26,442 bases of DNA from a virus: positions 1-26,442 of IMG/VR virus record IMGVR_UViG_3300010148_003076; one strand, written 5' to 3'. The translations under genes were made by a program, and so were the position numbers. Below the pieces are notes generated by a model, which was given only the letters and a program-made list of their open reading frames with translations, had not been told where the DNA came from and searched no databases. This document shows positions 9,801-18,627 of this stretch, in pieces (within the stretch, counting starts at the first letter, position 1; every line of letters starts with the position of its first letter).

Positions 9801-12800
9801 CTCAAATGAAAATACCAACGGTCCGAATTATACAGAAGATGCTTGGGAAGTAAGTCGACTGATAGATCACTTTAGACCCGATCCAATAGACCAAACAAAA
9901 ACAAGAGTCATGTTAAAAGCTGACGCTCTCAAGTGGTCGGGGGATCAGATACCTGCTGGTGTTCAAGTCGGTATCAAAGGTATGTGGCGAAACAAAGGTC
10001 ATTTAGGCGGTCTTGGTTCAAACAAATCAACGCCAAACGCAGGGGAATTAGGCTTCATAGCTTCGCCCACTAACGGATCGGAGACTTCACCACACAATGA
10101 AATGAGAGGATTACATACAGTTTTACAGGCTCAAAGCGTCATAACATTTGATGTGATACCCGCAGCTAACTCTCTTGTATTAGCTGACACATCGTTATTC
10201 CCTGCATCTGGAACAGTCAAGATAGGTGGCACAGGAGCTACTGCCTTTGGTTCTGTAACCAAGTCGTATTCAAGCAAAAACGCTACAACATTATTCTTAA
10301 CCTCAACAGTGGGTGATAACTTTGCTGCTGGAACAGTAGTGCGTGAGACAAGTGCTACTGATTATGTTGTCATTGACAAAGAATGGACTCGCTCACTTGT
10401 TGTTGAGAGTATCAGCAACAATGGAGGCTACTTACAATTTAATTTCGTACCAACACCAGATTTCCCTTTCACCAAGTACGAATTTATGGGAGGAACAGGG
10501 TCGGCTACTGCTGACGGTATTCTTGCTAAGAATGACTTAATGACACCGACATTAGCTCCTAATGCAGATTTGATACGCATATATGTGCAACCAAATGCAG
10601 CAGGTATAGCTCACGAACCAGACATGGCTGATCTTCCGAGCCAGGTCTATACGTCAAGTCAAATTCTTGTAAATGGCGGTGCAGGTCAAGCTAATATCAA
10701 GACAACAACGCTGGTAACCTCCCTATCAGCAAATCTTCAAGCTGCATTACCTGTTAGTCTGGGTGTTGGTGCAGGTGGTATCGCTGACGCATTAGAGGCT
10801 GACCTCGCATACCTTTCATTCCCTAAGAAAAGGGGAGGGTCATTCTCACTACGAAATGTCGGCAACTCATACGCTTACAGGAACATTCACACCAGATGGG
10901 CGCGTGATCTTCCGCAGTCTCTATGGTTCCAGAAAACATACGGTGTTATCAGTGAATATCCATACGGTGTTACATCTTGGCGCGATCCTAACTTCTTTAC
11001 TGATGCAGCAACAGCCAATCTTCAAGTCAATTTCAATTCTGGGACTGATACTACAATAACTGTGAACAATTGGCAGAACTTCCCGTATGCTGGTGTTTGT
11101 GAGATATGGACTAACGACCCTAACCCAAGAATAACAAATAATGAACAGGCAATCATGCTTACTTCATTTACTTATGAAGGTAAAACATTTGATTCTGGGA
11201 CAGTCGGCACTTTGGATAATGTCAAGTTTGCTGATCCAAACAAAGGAATTATCGCTACAAGTGGTGTTGCAGGTAATAGAAAGGTCATTTGTCGGAACAT
11301 TGATGGTGATTACAAACACCTTTTCGTATTGTTTGCTGATATGCGAAACGATGGTTCAGCAGATGCAGACGGTGGGACTCGTAAGGAGGACTTCGGTTTG
11401 CTACACCCTATCCAAAGCAATTACAAACTCAAGGTCGTTTGGGCTGACACAGGAAAAGACTTCGTGGATTTGAAGATAGGTGCTGATGCTGATATATGGC
11501 AGTTAAACGCCAAAAAAGACCCTTCTTCAAACAACGCCTGGTCTGGTAATCCAAGCGCAATCATGCTTGACTATGACGGCACACCTATTCTTATTGGAGA
11601 TCGTAGCAACAACACCGAGATATTGCCTCATTATCACAATTGGGAAGATAAAGCAGGTGCATTTGTAATAATTGATTTGTCTAAATTCTTTAACCTTAAC
11701 ACAGAAGCTAATCTTGGTCGTATAGGTCAAGGCGCAGGTGGTATGAAACAGCTTGGAGAATATCTTGTTGAAGAACAGGGAGAACCTACACTGATTGATA
11801 ATTACCATTACCAGGCATCTGCGACATATCAAAACGCAGCTGCACCTATAATTCAACACTTCAATTCGTTTAGGTGGGCTGATGCAAAAACAACATTGAG
11901 CCAAGACATTATTTCAGCATCTCCGATTACACAAAACACTGCTACAATCAATCCTGGTGATACTGAAATACAAGTGGCTGACAATTCCATCTTCCCTATT
12001 TCTGGAACGGGCTTGATAATAAATGGTGATACATTTGATTACACAGGAAAAGGAGGTGTAATGCTCACAGCAAGTCCAGGTGTCTTAGGAACTGATGTAA
12101 CAGGAAATGGAACATTCACTACAACAGGCGGTGGAGCTTCAGTAAATGCCACAGGCAATTACACTGCTGAATTTGAGTTAAGCTCTACTACTGCGGGAAC
12201 ATTCACACCTGGTAGCGGTTGGGGTCACGGTATAACATACAATTGGATAGCGATAACAGGTAAAGCAAGCGGGACTATATCTTCAAGCGGTGGTGGCTTA
12301 GATGCAGCAACAGTATCAGTAGTGCGAAACGACTTCTATACCAATTCTCCTACGATCCAAGTACAAAATATACCTTCTGGTGCAAGCGGTGGGTTTGATC
12401 CTACGGGTGGACTCATTTTGAAATCACAAGGACAGTTAAGATTCGATCAGCCTTTTGCTATCACAAACGCTGGTGCTGGTTTCACATCTAACCCAACATT
12501 CACATTCTCAACAAGCAGCACTGCAACAGGAGTCGCCACATTTAGCAACACCTTACTAACAGGAGTAACGGGTATATCTGGGACTCACGCACCAGGCTCA
12601 ACCATATCGTTTGGATCAACAATCGATTATATTGATGTTGAAAGCACAGCCGACTTCCCTAACAAACTTGGAGTCAATGCTTTCGCAGGTCAAAACACAG
12701 CAGGTATCATTGAGGCAAGAACGACTGATGCACAAGGTAATGAGTATGATATGAAGTATGTCTTTTCCTATACTTCAAAGACTGCAACCAGACTAAGCGG

Positions 12801-15756
12801 TGTCAAGTATCGGCCTGTCAAACAAGGTGAAACGGTTGATACAGCTGCCTCTGGACTTTGGACTACTGATACTTTCACTGTTAGCGGTGTGCCTTCTATG
12901 ACAGCAGAGGGTAGCGTCATTCGTGCGTCGTTAGGTGCTTCATTCCCTATGGGATTCATGCTGAAGCTTGAAGGAAGAATCAAGACACCAGGCATAGGAA
13001 ATTACTACGAGCATGATAAAATACGAGTATATCAGCAATCAGCCTTGTTTGACGATTGGTTCAAGCAAATGACATTACCAGCTTTGTCGGACATAAACAA
13101 TGTTCCAATCATGCGAGACTACAATGTATCGGGCAACGTAGCAGGGGCAGGTACGGTTGAGTCATTCGGCAGTGTGCTTCAAGCCCAAAATAAATCAATT
13201 TTCCAATCACTACGGACTATGGCTCAATCTGCTGGTGTGGGTGATAATGGTTCACTTATCACACTTAACTTCCAGATGGGAAGAGACAACCGCATGGAGT
13301 TTAGACCTACTTACAATTCTGGTATAAGTCTTGACAGAAACAATCTCAAGGTGTCCGATCTAAAGACAAGTAAGGCCAAATCATTCAGCCATGTAAGAGT
13401 CTTGTATAACGGTGGGGATTCATTCGTAACATTCCCTGCATTGAATTACAAAGACAATGTGCGATTCAAGTTTGTTAGCGCAGTCTCTATTAGTTCCTAT
13501 GAGCAAGCTCTTGAAGTTGCTAAACAGGAGTTCCAAAAGAAAAAAGAAGCTTCATTCAAGGTTGAAGCAGAGGTTATTCGTGAGTCAAACGAAACGCAAA
13601 GAACTGGTCCAATGCTTGAGAATGCTCGCTACGGATATATCGCTGATCCAGCCGTTCAATTAACAGGTCGCAACGGTGGGTATTGGACTGCTGGCAGAGG
13701 TGGGTTGCATTTCACAGGGCAGAATAACGCACTTCACGGCAACATTCACGGATATGGCTTACTTGACTTACTAAACTATCAAGCAGTAGCAACAATGGGT
13801 ATCGGTATCGGAGGTTATGACGGTGCTGCAAACTACACCGACACATACGGTACAGGTCTAGCTCATTATCCTTCAAACGACTTATACAACAGCTTTCCCT
13901 GGACTCAAATGTATTATTGGTATGGTGCAAAGTCTGTATCTTATGGGGTTCAAATAGTGCATATACCAAAGGGTATGCCGAAGGTTAGCGAAACCACAGG
14001 AGAGGAGCTCCGAGTATTCATCTCCGATGCAGTAACCACAATACCAAACACTGATCGCCAAGACAATTTAACCGCAGGTAAGAAGTTCAGTATTCACTTT
14101 GCAGACTACGGCTTTGACAAAACACAATCTGGAACTAAGACACCAAAGCTTCAAGCAACACAGCAAGGAATTGAGACAATCACAACGCTTGGATCAGGCT
14201 ACTTTGAAGTGCCTATCCCTGCTTCTTATTGGTCGGCAGGTAATACCGCAGGTGCAAAGATGATTGTTTCAGTCAATGCAGAATACTTAGCAGCAGTAGC
14301 AAGACACAAGACGGCTGACAAATTCGGTGGCAACGCAGCTACGGGTCAAACAGGTTTGTTATTGGCTGGAGGACAAACTGCACCTACATTTAGCAACGCT
14401 AACGAGTTCTCAATCTTCCCTCTCGGTATTCGTGAATATCCAGAGTTAGGCACATCAGCAACATATCGTGCGCCATACTACGCACCACGAATACACATAA
14501 CCGACGACATGAATTTCATACCAGGCACTTATGTTCAATACAATGATTCGTACATTGACATTAACGAGATAATGTACATAACAAGGATTGAATATGAATA
14601 CACACCAAAGAGTCTTGATAGAGTAAAGCTGACACTTGAACGTGAGGTTGGTCGTATTCCAGACGGTTTAGAAGGCTATCTTGCTACAAACCCACTTGAA
14701 GATACAGGCGCAAGCGGCGGCGGCGTTGGTGGTGGCGGTGGAAGCACACCTACTAAGCCCGATGGTGGCAGTACAGGAGGCAGAGGCGGTGATGAGGCGA
14801 CTGAACCTTTCAAACCTAACACCCCAGAAACATTCCCATTCGGCTACACAGGCGGGCAAGCGGGCGTGAACCTTAGTAACACTTCACCTCCACTGCAAGG
14901 AGGAACTGACGCTGATCTTGGCCTAACACAAACACCGTTGATAAGTGGAAGCGACTACATTAGGCTAAACAATGACACAGGTATTCAGCAAATGGGGCAA
15001 CAGGGAGCTTCAATCACACCTTCGTTTAGTGCTAACAACCTTGACTTAACTACTACAAACAAATTCAACAACACAATGAGTCTTGATACTTTGCTACCTA
15101 ACGGTGTGCAAGGAATACCAGGGCAACCAAGACCTACTAAGATACCTCAAAAGACAAAGGGACTTGCTGGAATAGATGCTAAGTTTGTATCGGCTGAAGG
15201 CGAAGCTGCTGAAACAGACGATGGTTGGATATTGCCTGGTGTCTCTGGAGCTGGTTTATCGGAAGCCACAACAAATGTTCAGCATTCTCTAAATCTATAC
15301 GGCACAGTGCCGATGGACTCTGCACAACCTGTTATCGGATTGACTGCGTATGTGTCTGCTGAAATCCTTGATGGCGAAGAGAAGTTTACACTTGAAACAA
15401 CAATCACTTGTGAAGATACAGGAGAGAGCATAACTCATACGCATACTGAAGGTGTATCACAAGTCGGAGGGGCGAACATTGTTAATCGTAAGAAGATAAC
15501 ACTACTTCCTCAACAATACTTTGCATCAGCAGGTGTTGAGGGTCGCAGATTAAAAGCAAAGATAGTGCGTAAGCCAGGACAAGGTGATGATAATATGTCA
15601 TTCTCAAGTGTTGTTATTCATGGTGTTCACTTTGAGAATGTAGTGCATAACAATCAAGGCACACCTGCTACGGAGAACTTAGCTGCGTTTGCAGGTGATG
15701 AAAAAGATACTACTTCCGATGGTTTGAATCTAAACAGTGGTAGCAACCCTCTATGA
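6895..15756 (+). CDS. Giant tail tip / central fibre protein (2953 residues)
   Basis: This one gene takes a third of the window and replaces the usual separate distal-tail, hub and fibre genes. Approximate parts: residues 609-762 resemble a LamG/concanavalin domain; 807-890 (SMVDGITQGEFIL..., KMLLFRDNDYRPIHSSIVTAV) resembles the first part of a siphovirus tail hub; 2052-2230 resembles a second hub part (VLQAQNKSIFQSLRTMAQSA, then YEQALEVAKQEFQKKK). A short module of the form AD-x-x-x-FP-x-x-G, often followed by F-x-Y-x-GK, recurs around residues 1102, 1396, 1700 and, more weakly, 1921. Residues 2604-2634 form a Gly/Ser-rich linker, followed by Pro/Thr/Asn-rich sequence and a final beta-sandwich-like domain (about 2790-2912), a good candidate for the receptor-binding tip. 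Domain calls are by eye. It is the last gene of the plus-strand operon. Confidence 0.8.
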   Translation: MNDIDRRFTLWLSGYYEDFQTMRVISEGEDYAETTFFTNRRDSHAGNTMAAQAYNNSRFAFDYLTRSFASKAPLPLVGQHTTSESASLHNEGPSQWLTHDPNRIGSTFYEGRATLTYPDTLADAASLRTFSFPRRADYSHFASGWGTQNSYYVRQGDTDATYERSSFIVDTANGNPFGAASTRGYGKFQIDGSLTQPNDESGLPEGRGSTGFDNSNYRRHKIMHNSSLCGVYLGETGEVAFQSSSIGLPFAYLHPIKSPSGKPFFRHSVSRRYADWVSANVSSTGGGKNKYDFANGANFGNVGALGADDQWFPRNTEQATVVATGLTFNAGATSIVLPASLPSPPPTTRILDPSIDQHLPDKTSGTPTQLIQVGTEIKQYSSFSVNGSGDVTFTLTSGLAGTQIQPGVSFFRLTDQVAGDNTITYYNLTAGGTPEVFPVWQFRQDVSDGGGLPLLCHRNAGGDVRITDARTRNGKSGSQNTPVFTVSSNSSLGYTYYQMVVELANHSGFQTDPLYFAARDPFFTMSNVYGELNVGDYITKQGSSIPEKITVVNGDGTIETDASFGGVIGSVYIRQATHGSGNGGNTGRIKDGLFGYQPVIVGDSELNAQANGERFTIRLANQSFNKTASAVPGQVDCSYMLSVGYNKNEAGFALNERGNMAGSKAAITHSFRPVNGEGLASARQTLFTMFENGTVGESTYTADQLWYDLDLVVNFTAQEYYVFHDGTYVSTGSFNAKTDGTAWTAADLYGWSLGVHFPDGLDAVDTTGWQTMATMIDRAGYIYAVSDRMTNGAIPSAQVQQDDVIFSKFKIKSMVDGITQGEFILDDDSDLVNLPQLVSGRPNWKMLLFRDNDYRPIHSSIVTAVNFKQNAKKKSKEIVLKTQDSIGELDFQFPYFDIGQENGAPSLVAHYRRYDVSKYAEIFHFGTTSLLNLNPVLGFDEDSKGSSGEYLPRYDQRMRLYSSHPIQIYSNENTNGPNYTEDAWEVSRLIDHFRPDPIDQTKTRVMLKADALKWSGDQIPAGVQVGIKGMWRNKGHLGGLGSNKSTPNAGELGFIASPTNGSETSPHNEMRGLHTVLQAQSVITFDVIPAANSLVLADTSLFPASGTVKIGGTGATAFGSVTKSYSSKNATTLFLTSTVGDNFAAGTVVRETSATDYVVIDKEWTRSLVVESISNNGGYLQFNFVPTPDFPFTKYEFMGGTGSATADGILAKNDLMTPTLAPNADLIRIYVQPNAAGIAHEPDMADLPSQVYTSSQILVNGGAGQANIKTTTLVTSLSANLQAALPVSLGVGAGGIADALEADLAYLSFPKKRGGSFSLRNVGNSYAYRNIHTRWARDLPQSLWFQKTYGVISEYPYGVTSWRDPNFFTDAATANLQVNFNSGTDTTITVNNWQNFPYAGVCEIWTNDPNPRITNNEQAIMLTSFTYEGKTFDSGTVGTLDNVKFADPNKGIIATSGVAGNRKVICRNIDGDYKHLFVLFADMRNDGSADADGGTRKEDFGLLHPIQSNYKLKVVWADTGKDFVDLKIGADADIWQLNAKKDPSSNNAWSGNPSAIMLDYDGTPILIGDRSNNTEILPHYHNWEDKAGAFVIIDLSKFFNLNTEANLGRIGQGAGGMKQLGEYLVEEQGEPTLIDNYHYQASATYQNAAAPIIQHFNSFRWADAKTTLSQDIISASPITQNTATINPGDTEIQVADNSIFPISGTGLIINGDTFDYTGKGGVMLTASPGVLGTDVTGNGTFTTTGGGASVNATGNYTAEFELSSTTAGTFTPGSGWGHGITYNWIAITGKASGTISSSGGGLDAATVSVVRNDFYTNSPTIQVQNIPSGASGGFDPTGGLILKSQGQLRFDQPFAITNAGAGFTSNPTFTFSTSSTATGVATFSNTLLTGVTGISGTHAPGSTISFGSTIDYIDVESTADFPNKLGVNAFAGQNTAGIIEARTTDAQGNEYDMKYVFSYTSKTATRLSGVKYRPVKQGETVDTAASGLWTTDTFTVSGVPSMTAEGSVIRASLGASFPMGFMLKLEGRIKTPGIGNYYEHDKIRVYQQSALFDDWFKQMTLPALSDINNVPIMRDYNVSGNVAGAGTVESFGSVLQAQNKSIFQSLRTMAQSAGVGDNGSLITLNFQMGRDNRMEFRPTYNSGISLDRNNLKVSDLKTSKAKSFSHVRVLYNGGDSFVTFPALNYKDNVRFKFVSAVSISSYEQALEVAKQEFQKKKEASFKVEAEVIRESNETQRTGPMLENARYGYIADPAVQLTGRNGGYWTAGRGGLHFTGQNNALHGNIHGYGLLDLLNYQAVATMGIGIGGYDGAANYTDTYGTGLAHYPSNDLYNSFPWTQMYYWYGAKSVSYGVQIVHIPKGMPKVSETTGEELRVFISDAVTTIPNTDRQDNLTAGKKFSIHFADYGFDKTQSGTKTPKLQATQQGIETITTLGSGYFEVPIPASYWSAGNTAGAKMIVSVNAEYLAAVARHKTADKFGGNAATGQTGLLLAGGQTAPTFSNANEFSIFPLGIREYPELGTSATYRAPYYAPRIHITDDMNFIPGTYVQYNDSYIDINEIMYITRIEYEYTPKSLDRVKLTLEREVGRIPDGLEGYLATNPLEDTGASGGGVGGGGGSTPTKPDGGSTGGRGGDEATEPFKPNTPETFPFGYTGGQAGVNLSNTSPPLQGGTDADLGLTQTPLISGSDYIRLNNDTGIQQMGQQGASITPSFSANNLDLTTTNKFNNTMSLDTLLPNGVQGIPGQPRPTKIPQKTKGLAGIDAKFVSAEGEAAETDDGWILPGVSGAGLSEATTNVQHSLNLYGTVPMDSAQPVIGLTAYVSAEILDGEEKFTLETTITCEDTGESITHTHTEGVSQVGGANIVNRKKITLLPQQYFASAGVEGRRLKAKIVRKPGQGDDNMSFSSVVIHGVHFENVVHNNQGTPATENLAAFAGDEKDTTSDGLNLNSGSNPL

Positions 15757-15906
15757 ATGTAATGAACAAGGGCATTCTTCTGGATGATCTTCAAGTGGAA
15801 TTTGAACCTCAAGCCATAGAATGTAATGGGTTTTGCACATACAAGCATAGAGCAAGGACTCTTCACAAGCCTCTTTGCTACAACCTATGACTTGACATTC
15901 ATTCAT
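15751..15906 (-). CDS. Small Cys/His-rich protein, possible zinc finger
   Basis: This 51-residue frame starts at an ATG that overlaps the stop of the ERCC4 gene (ATGAATGA). Its end overlaps the stop region of the tail fibre gene on the other strand by 6 bases. It has cysteines at 4, 9, 14, 22, 24, 45 and 47 and the segment CKTHY. The arrangement C-x4-C-x12-C-x-C-x2-H-Tyr resembles short zinc-binding motifs common in viral proteins. Such Cys density in a frame translationally coupled to the upstream gene argues for a real gene. A longer frame running up to 16041 lies within the ERCC4 gene and the extension is not credible. Function unknown; a nucleic-acid or protein binding role would be typical. 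Confidence 0.6.
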   Translation of the reverse strand: MNECQVIGCSKEACEESLLYACMCKTHYILWLEVQIPLEDHPEECPCSLHS

Positions 15907-16606
15907 ACAGATCACGAAGAGATAAGATAGTTTGAGCCTTCTTACGACCAATACCTTCAATCTCCATGAGCGAGGTTTGACTTGTCTTAGATCGTAAGAG
16001 CTTAGGAATACTGCCGAACTTCTCAAGGATAGCCTCTGCATGAACAGTAGTCAATCCAGGCAAGGCAGCGAGACAGGCAACGCGTGGATCAACACCAGAG
16101 GGAGTCTTACGGACTATCGCTGGCGTTGTCAAACGCTGACCTATGGCTTGAAGATGATGCACCTTAGCGATATATTCCACGAAATCATCCATTGAATTGA
16201 CTTGCATAAACTGAATTTTCGGAAATCGATGATACAATTCTTGCTTGAATGACCTAATTACGTTATGCGCTCTCGCATGAACAGCTCTTGCGTTTTGTCT
16301 TGGAGCTCCTGGTCTGTTATACACTTTAATTTGAGTCCCATATACGACAAGCATAGGTCGCTCAAAAGCTTCGCACAGGTCGCTTAATTGAGCATAGATA
16401 GTCCTTGACCTACCAATACCTAAGATGGACTGCCATAAGTCGTTTATCTCCTTTGCTTCAATGCCTATGTCGCCTATGATGTAATCCGCAGCTTGTAGTC
16501 GCTTGACCTCCGCTTGACCTGCTGGATTATGCTTACGATCACCAAAAGCAACGAGCATTTTGTTAATGACTTTGGGATTCTCCCTGTCGTCAATAACAAC
16601 AACCAT
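15899..16606 (-). CDS. XPF/Hef-type ERCC4 nuclease with helix-hairpin-helix domain
   Basis: The 235-residue protein has an ERCC4 nuclease domain (residues 2-150) and tandem helix-hairpin-helix motifs (about 170-230). It begins VVVIDDRE, followed by ADYIIGDIGIEAKEINDL. This corresponds to the family signature GD...ERK-x3-D, with D41, E50, K52 and D56 kept but the Arg of ERK replaced by Ala51 and the Gly before D41 by Ala. The HhH part shows LPGLTTVHAEAILEKFGS and IEGIGRKKAQTIL. Such enzymes cut branched or flapped DNA in repair and fork processing, and this compact nuclease-plus-HhH layout is characteristic of archaeal XPF. The Arg change could reduce or retune activity. It lies 36 bases after the PAPS-reductase-like gene. 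Confidence 0.85.
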   Translation of the reverse strand: MVVVIDDRENPKVINKMLVAFGDRKHNPAGQAEVKRLQAADYIIGDIGIEAKEINDLWQSILGIGRSRTIYAQLSDLCEAFERPMLVVYGTQIKVYNRPGAPRQNARAVHARAHNVIRSFKQELYHRFPKIQFMQVNSMDDFVEYIAKVHHLQAIGQRLTTPAIVRKTPSGVDPRVACLAALPGLTTVHAEAILEKFGSIPKLLRSKTSQTSLMEIEGIGRKKAQTILSLRDLYE

Positions 16607-16642
16607 GAAACGCCATCGGCAGTCATCACTTTAACCTACGCA

Positions 16643-17638
16643 CTATAACCATTCAATAGTATGCTGTTGTGAAGGTGGAATCCAAAAGTCGTCTGGTGTC
16701 TTGTATTCATCAGCCAGCTTGCTCTGCATGAAGCGAGAATCACGCTCAAATGCGTTATCGCTGTCAAAATCTTCTTCTTGTAATGTGCCGTCAATCCATA
16801 GACCCACAGCTGCACAAGTGTTGCATTCGTAAGACTGCTTCTTTTCCTTTGGTCGCCAGCCGTCTTTGAATTTCTGTTCTAACTCTTCAAGTGTAATCTC
16901 CATTCTTAAACCACGCCCTGCTACTCTTATTGACTCTTGATCCCAATGTTTCGCTTCTTCCCACTTATCGGGCCACTTTTCATAGACTTCATACCAGGAA
17001 TTGAGACTTTGCTTAGGGCAGTGATAGCAACCTATTCTGTCAAACGACAAGTAAAGACAATTGCCGATGCCGAGATGATCCAGATAAGCCATGCAATCAT
17101 CTTCTGTCCAGCCCCATTCAATAAGAGGATAGCGTAAATTCATCGTTTTGTTCTTCTTGCTTGGCTTCTGTACTCTGTTTGGTTCATCGGCAGCAATACC
17201 CACATAAACACTGCCGTATTCCTTTTGCTCACGTTGTAGTGGTAAAACTTTAGCTTCACGACTCCACCAACAAGGATAGGCTTTGAGAGGTGCGCCTCGT
17301 ATCTTACCCTCGTTTGCGCCTCTTGTAACTGCGCCATAGAACCAATCATCCCATGATTTCTTTGACTTGAGGAGCTCGACTCTCGGTGAGCCTGGAAACT
17401 TCTCTTGAATATAGCAGTCAATGAATAACAAGTAGTCGTATAACTCTTGAAACTCAAATGTTGTGTCGGAGAATGCGATACGATGAACAGGATATTTTTC
17501 TGGGTCATTCAATTCAAGCATACGCAGTAGCATAGCTGTTGAGTCCTTGCCTCCAGAAAAGCATACGAATCCCTGATCTGCATACAGAAGGTCGGACTTT
17601 GAATCTTCAAATTCTATCTCAAGACATTCTTCCGTCAT
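16643..17638 (-). CDS. PP-loop ATPase, PAPS reductase / DndC-like protein
   Basis: The 331-residue protein carries the PP-loop signature SGGKDS at residues 28-33 in the context GFVCFSGGKDSTAMLLRM, followed by the strand-helix segment IAFSDTTFEFQELYDYL. This is the adenine nucleotide alpha-hydrolase fold of the PAPS reductase and DndC families. A Cys cluster GCYHCPKQS in the second half and a later CNTC pair could bind a metal or iron-sulfur centre. The start was set at 17638, which overlaps the primase stop as ATGA; a GTG start 30 bases earlier is less likely. Viral members occur widely, and their substrate is mostly unknown. Next to three DNA methyltransferases a role in nucleobase or DNA-backbone modification is possible, but assimilatory sulfate reduction is not supported by context. 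The protein ends EWL. Confidence 0.8.
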   Translation of the reverse strand: MTEECLEIEFEDSKSDLLYADQGFVCFSGGKDSTAMLLRMLELNDPEKYPVHRIAFSDTTFEFQELYDYLLFIDCYIQEKFPGSPRVELLKSKKSWDDWFYGAVTRGANEGKIRGAPLKAYPCWWSREAKVLPLQREQKEYGSVYVGIAADEPNRVQKPSKKNKTMNLRYPLIEWGWTEDDCMAYLDHLGIGNCLYLSFDRIGCYHCPKQSLNSWYEVYEKWPDKWEEAKHWDQESIRVAGRGLRMEITLEELEQKFKDGWRPKEKKQSYECNTCAAVGLWIDGTLQEEDFDSDNAFERDSRFMQSKLADEYKTPDDFWIPPSQQHTIEWL

Positions 17639-18627
17639 AGCTGCACCGTTCCATCGTATCTCCAACACTTACCTTTGCACATTCCTTTGCCTACAAACCA
17701 GCGACATGACTGTGAGCCTTCATACTCAACAATAGATGCTAAGTGCTTACGACTTATGGATTCTTTGAAATCACGCCAACCGAGAGGTTTGATGAACTCA
17801 ATGGCTTCTTCAACGCATTTATTCTTCTGATCCACAGTTAATGTTGTTGGGTGGGCGAAATTCTTGAGGTTTTCAAGCAAATGTTGAGCTAGTGCTACTC
17901 TTACATGATGAGTCGGATTTGTTGTGTAAATGGACTCTAAGCAGGGCATGATAGGTATTGTCTCCGCACTTACAATATCACCTACCATAGTGTCGTATTC
18001 CACGCTTGTTTGCTCTGGAGGGTTGTTATGTACCCACTTAACCAGGCTGAACGTGCTTTCATGCTCGTAAAACGGGTCATGGTGGAAGTCATGCAGTCTT
18101 GGGACATTGGGTATTACATAGCCGTGAGGATCAGCAGCAAATTTCACTGCATCTATGGCTACTGCATATCTTTTACGCTTAGGATTCAAGGTGTTAGGTA
18201 TTCTGCACAGCCTATCCACCGTTCCTATGCAGTCTAAAGTGGCTAATCCATCAGCCATCTCACGCTCGTATCGCACTAATTCAGTCGGCCAGCGATCTTC
18301 ACGCACAGGTTCTTTGAATATCTGGTGAATATGGAAGCCACGACCCGTAGCGACTGCTAAAACTGTGCCTTCAAGCCTGTTAATTAGCGTAGCTGCGTCT
18401 GTTTTGACCTGTGGATCGTCCATACCGTCAAAATCCCACCATGCTCTGTCAATTATGGCTGTATTGTAGTCAAACACCTGGCGATAGCCGTTCCATTTCA
18501 TACCACCAAAAGCGTATAAGCTGGTGTAGCAAGCGGTCTTATCCCACATTTTCTGCACATAGCGCGTAAAATCTGCCTGTGTAGCGCATTGTGTACGCTT
18601 TAGTCCTATTTCTCTCGGAAATAACAC
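17635..18627 (-). CDS. Archaeo-eukaryotic primase (AEP) catalytic protein
   Basis: The 330-residue protein shows the AEP motifs in order: motif I WWDFDG with D65 and D67 (metal-binding hDhD), motif II GRGFHIH at residues 95-101, and a motif III-like segment VDRLCRIPNTLNPKRKR around residues 140-160. These fit a primase or primase-polymerase of the PriS-like superfamily, which makes primers for the DNA polymerase encoded in the same operon. The last 25 residues contain three cysteines (CRWFVGKGMCKGKC), possibly a small metal-binding element; no full PriL domain is visible. It uses a GTG start at 18627 with GAGGGGGAG upstream, overlapping the zinc-ribbon stop as TAGTG. The stop overlaps the next gene as ATGA. 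No helicase domain is present. Confidence 0.8.
   Translation of the reverse strand: MLFPREIGLKRTQCATQADFTRYVQKMWDKTACYTSLYAFGGMKWNGYRQVFDYNTAIIDRAWWDFDGMDDPQVKTDAATLINRLEGTVLAVATGRGFHIHQIFKEPVREDRWPTELVRYEREMADGLATLDCIGTVDRLCRIPNTLNPKRKRYAVAIDAVKFAADPHGYVIPNVPRLHDFHHDPFYEHESTFSLVKWVHNNPPEQTSVEYDTMVGDIVSAETIPIMPCLESIYTTNPTHHVRVALAQHLLENLKNFAHPTTLTVDQKNKCVEEAIEFIKPLGWRDFKESISRKHLASIVEYEGSQSCRWFVGKGMCKGKCWRYDGTVQL

Noticed and set aside
15654-15866. 70-codon minus-strand frame at the convergent junction
   Set aside because: It overlaps the tail fibre coding end for most of its length and shows no motif; the neighbouring Cys-rich frame is the better candidate.
15757-15898. Bidirectional terminator between the operons
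   Set aside because: I see no strong hairpin followed by a T run in either direction, and the small Cys-rich gene fills the space.
16643-17638. Assimilatory sulfate reduction enzyme
   Set aside because: Only the PP-loop fold is supported; no other sulfur metabolism gene is present, and viral homologues often have other roles.
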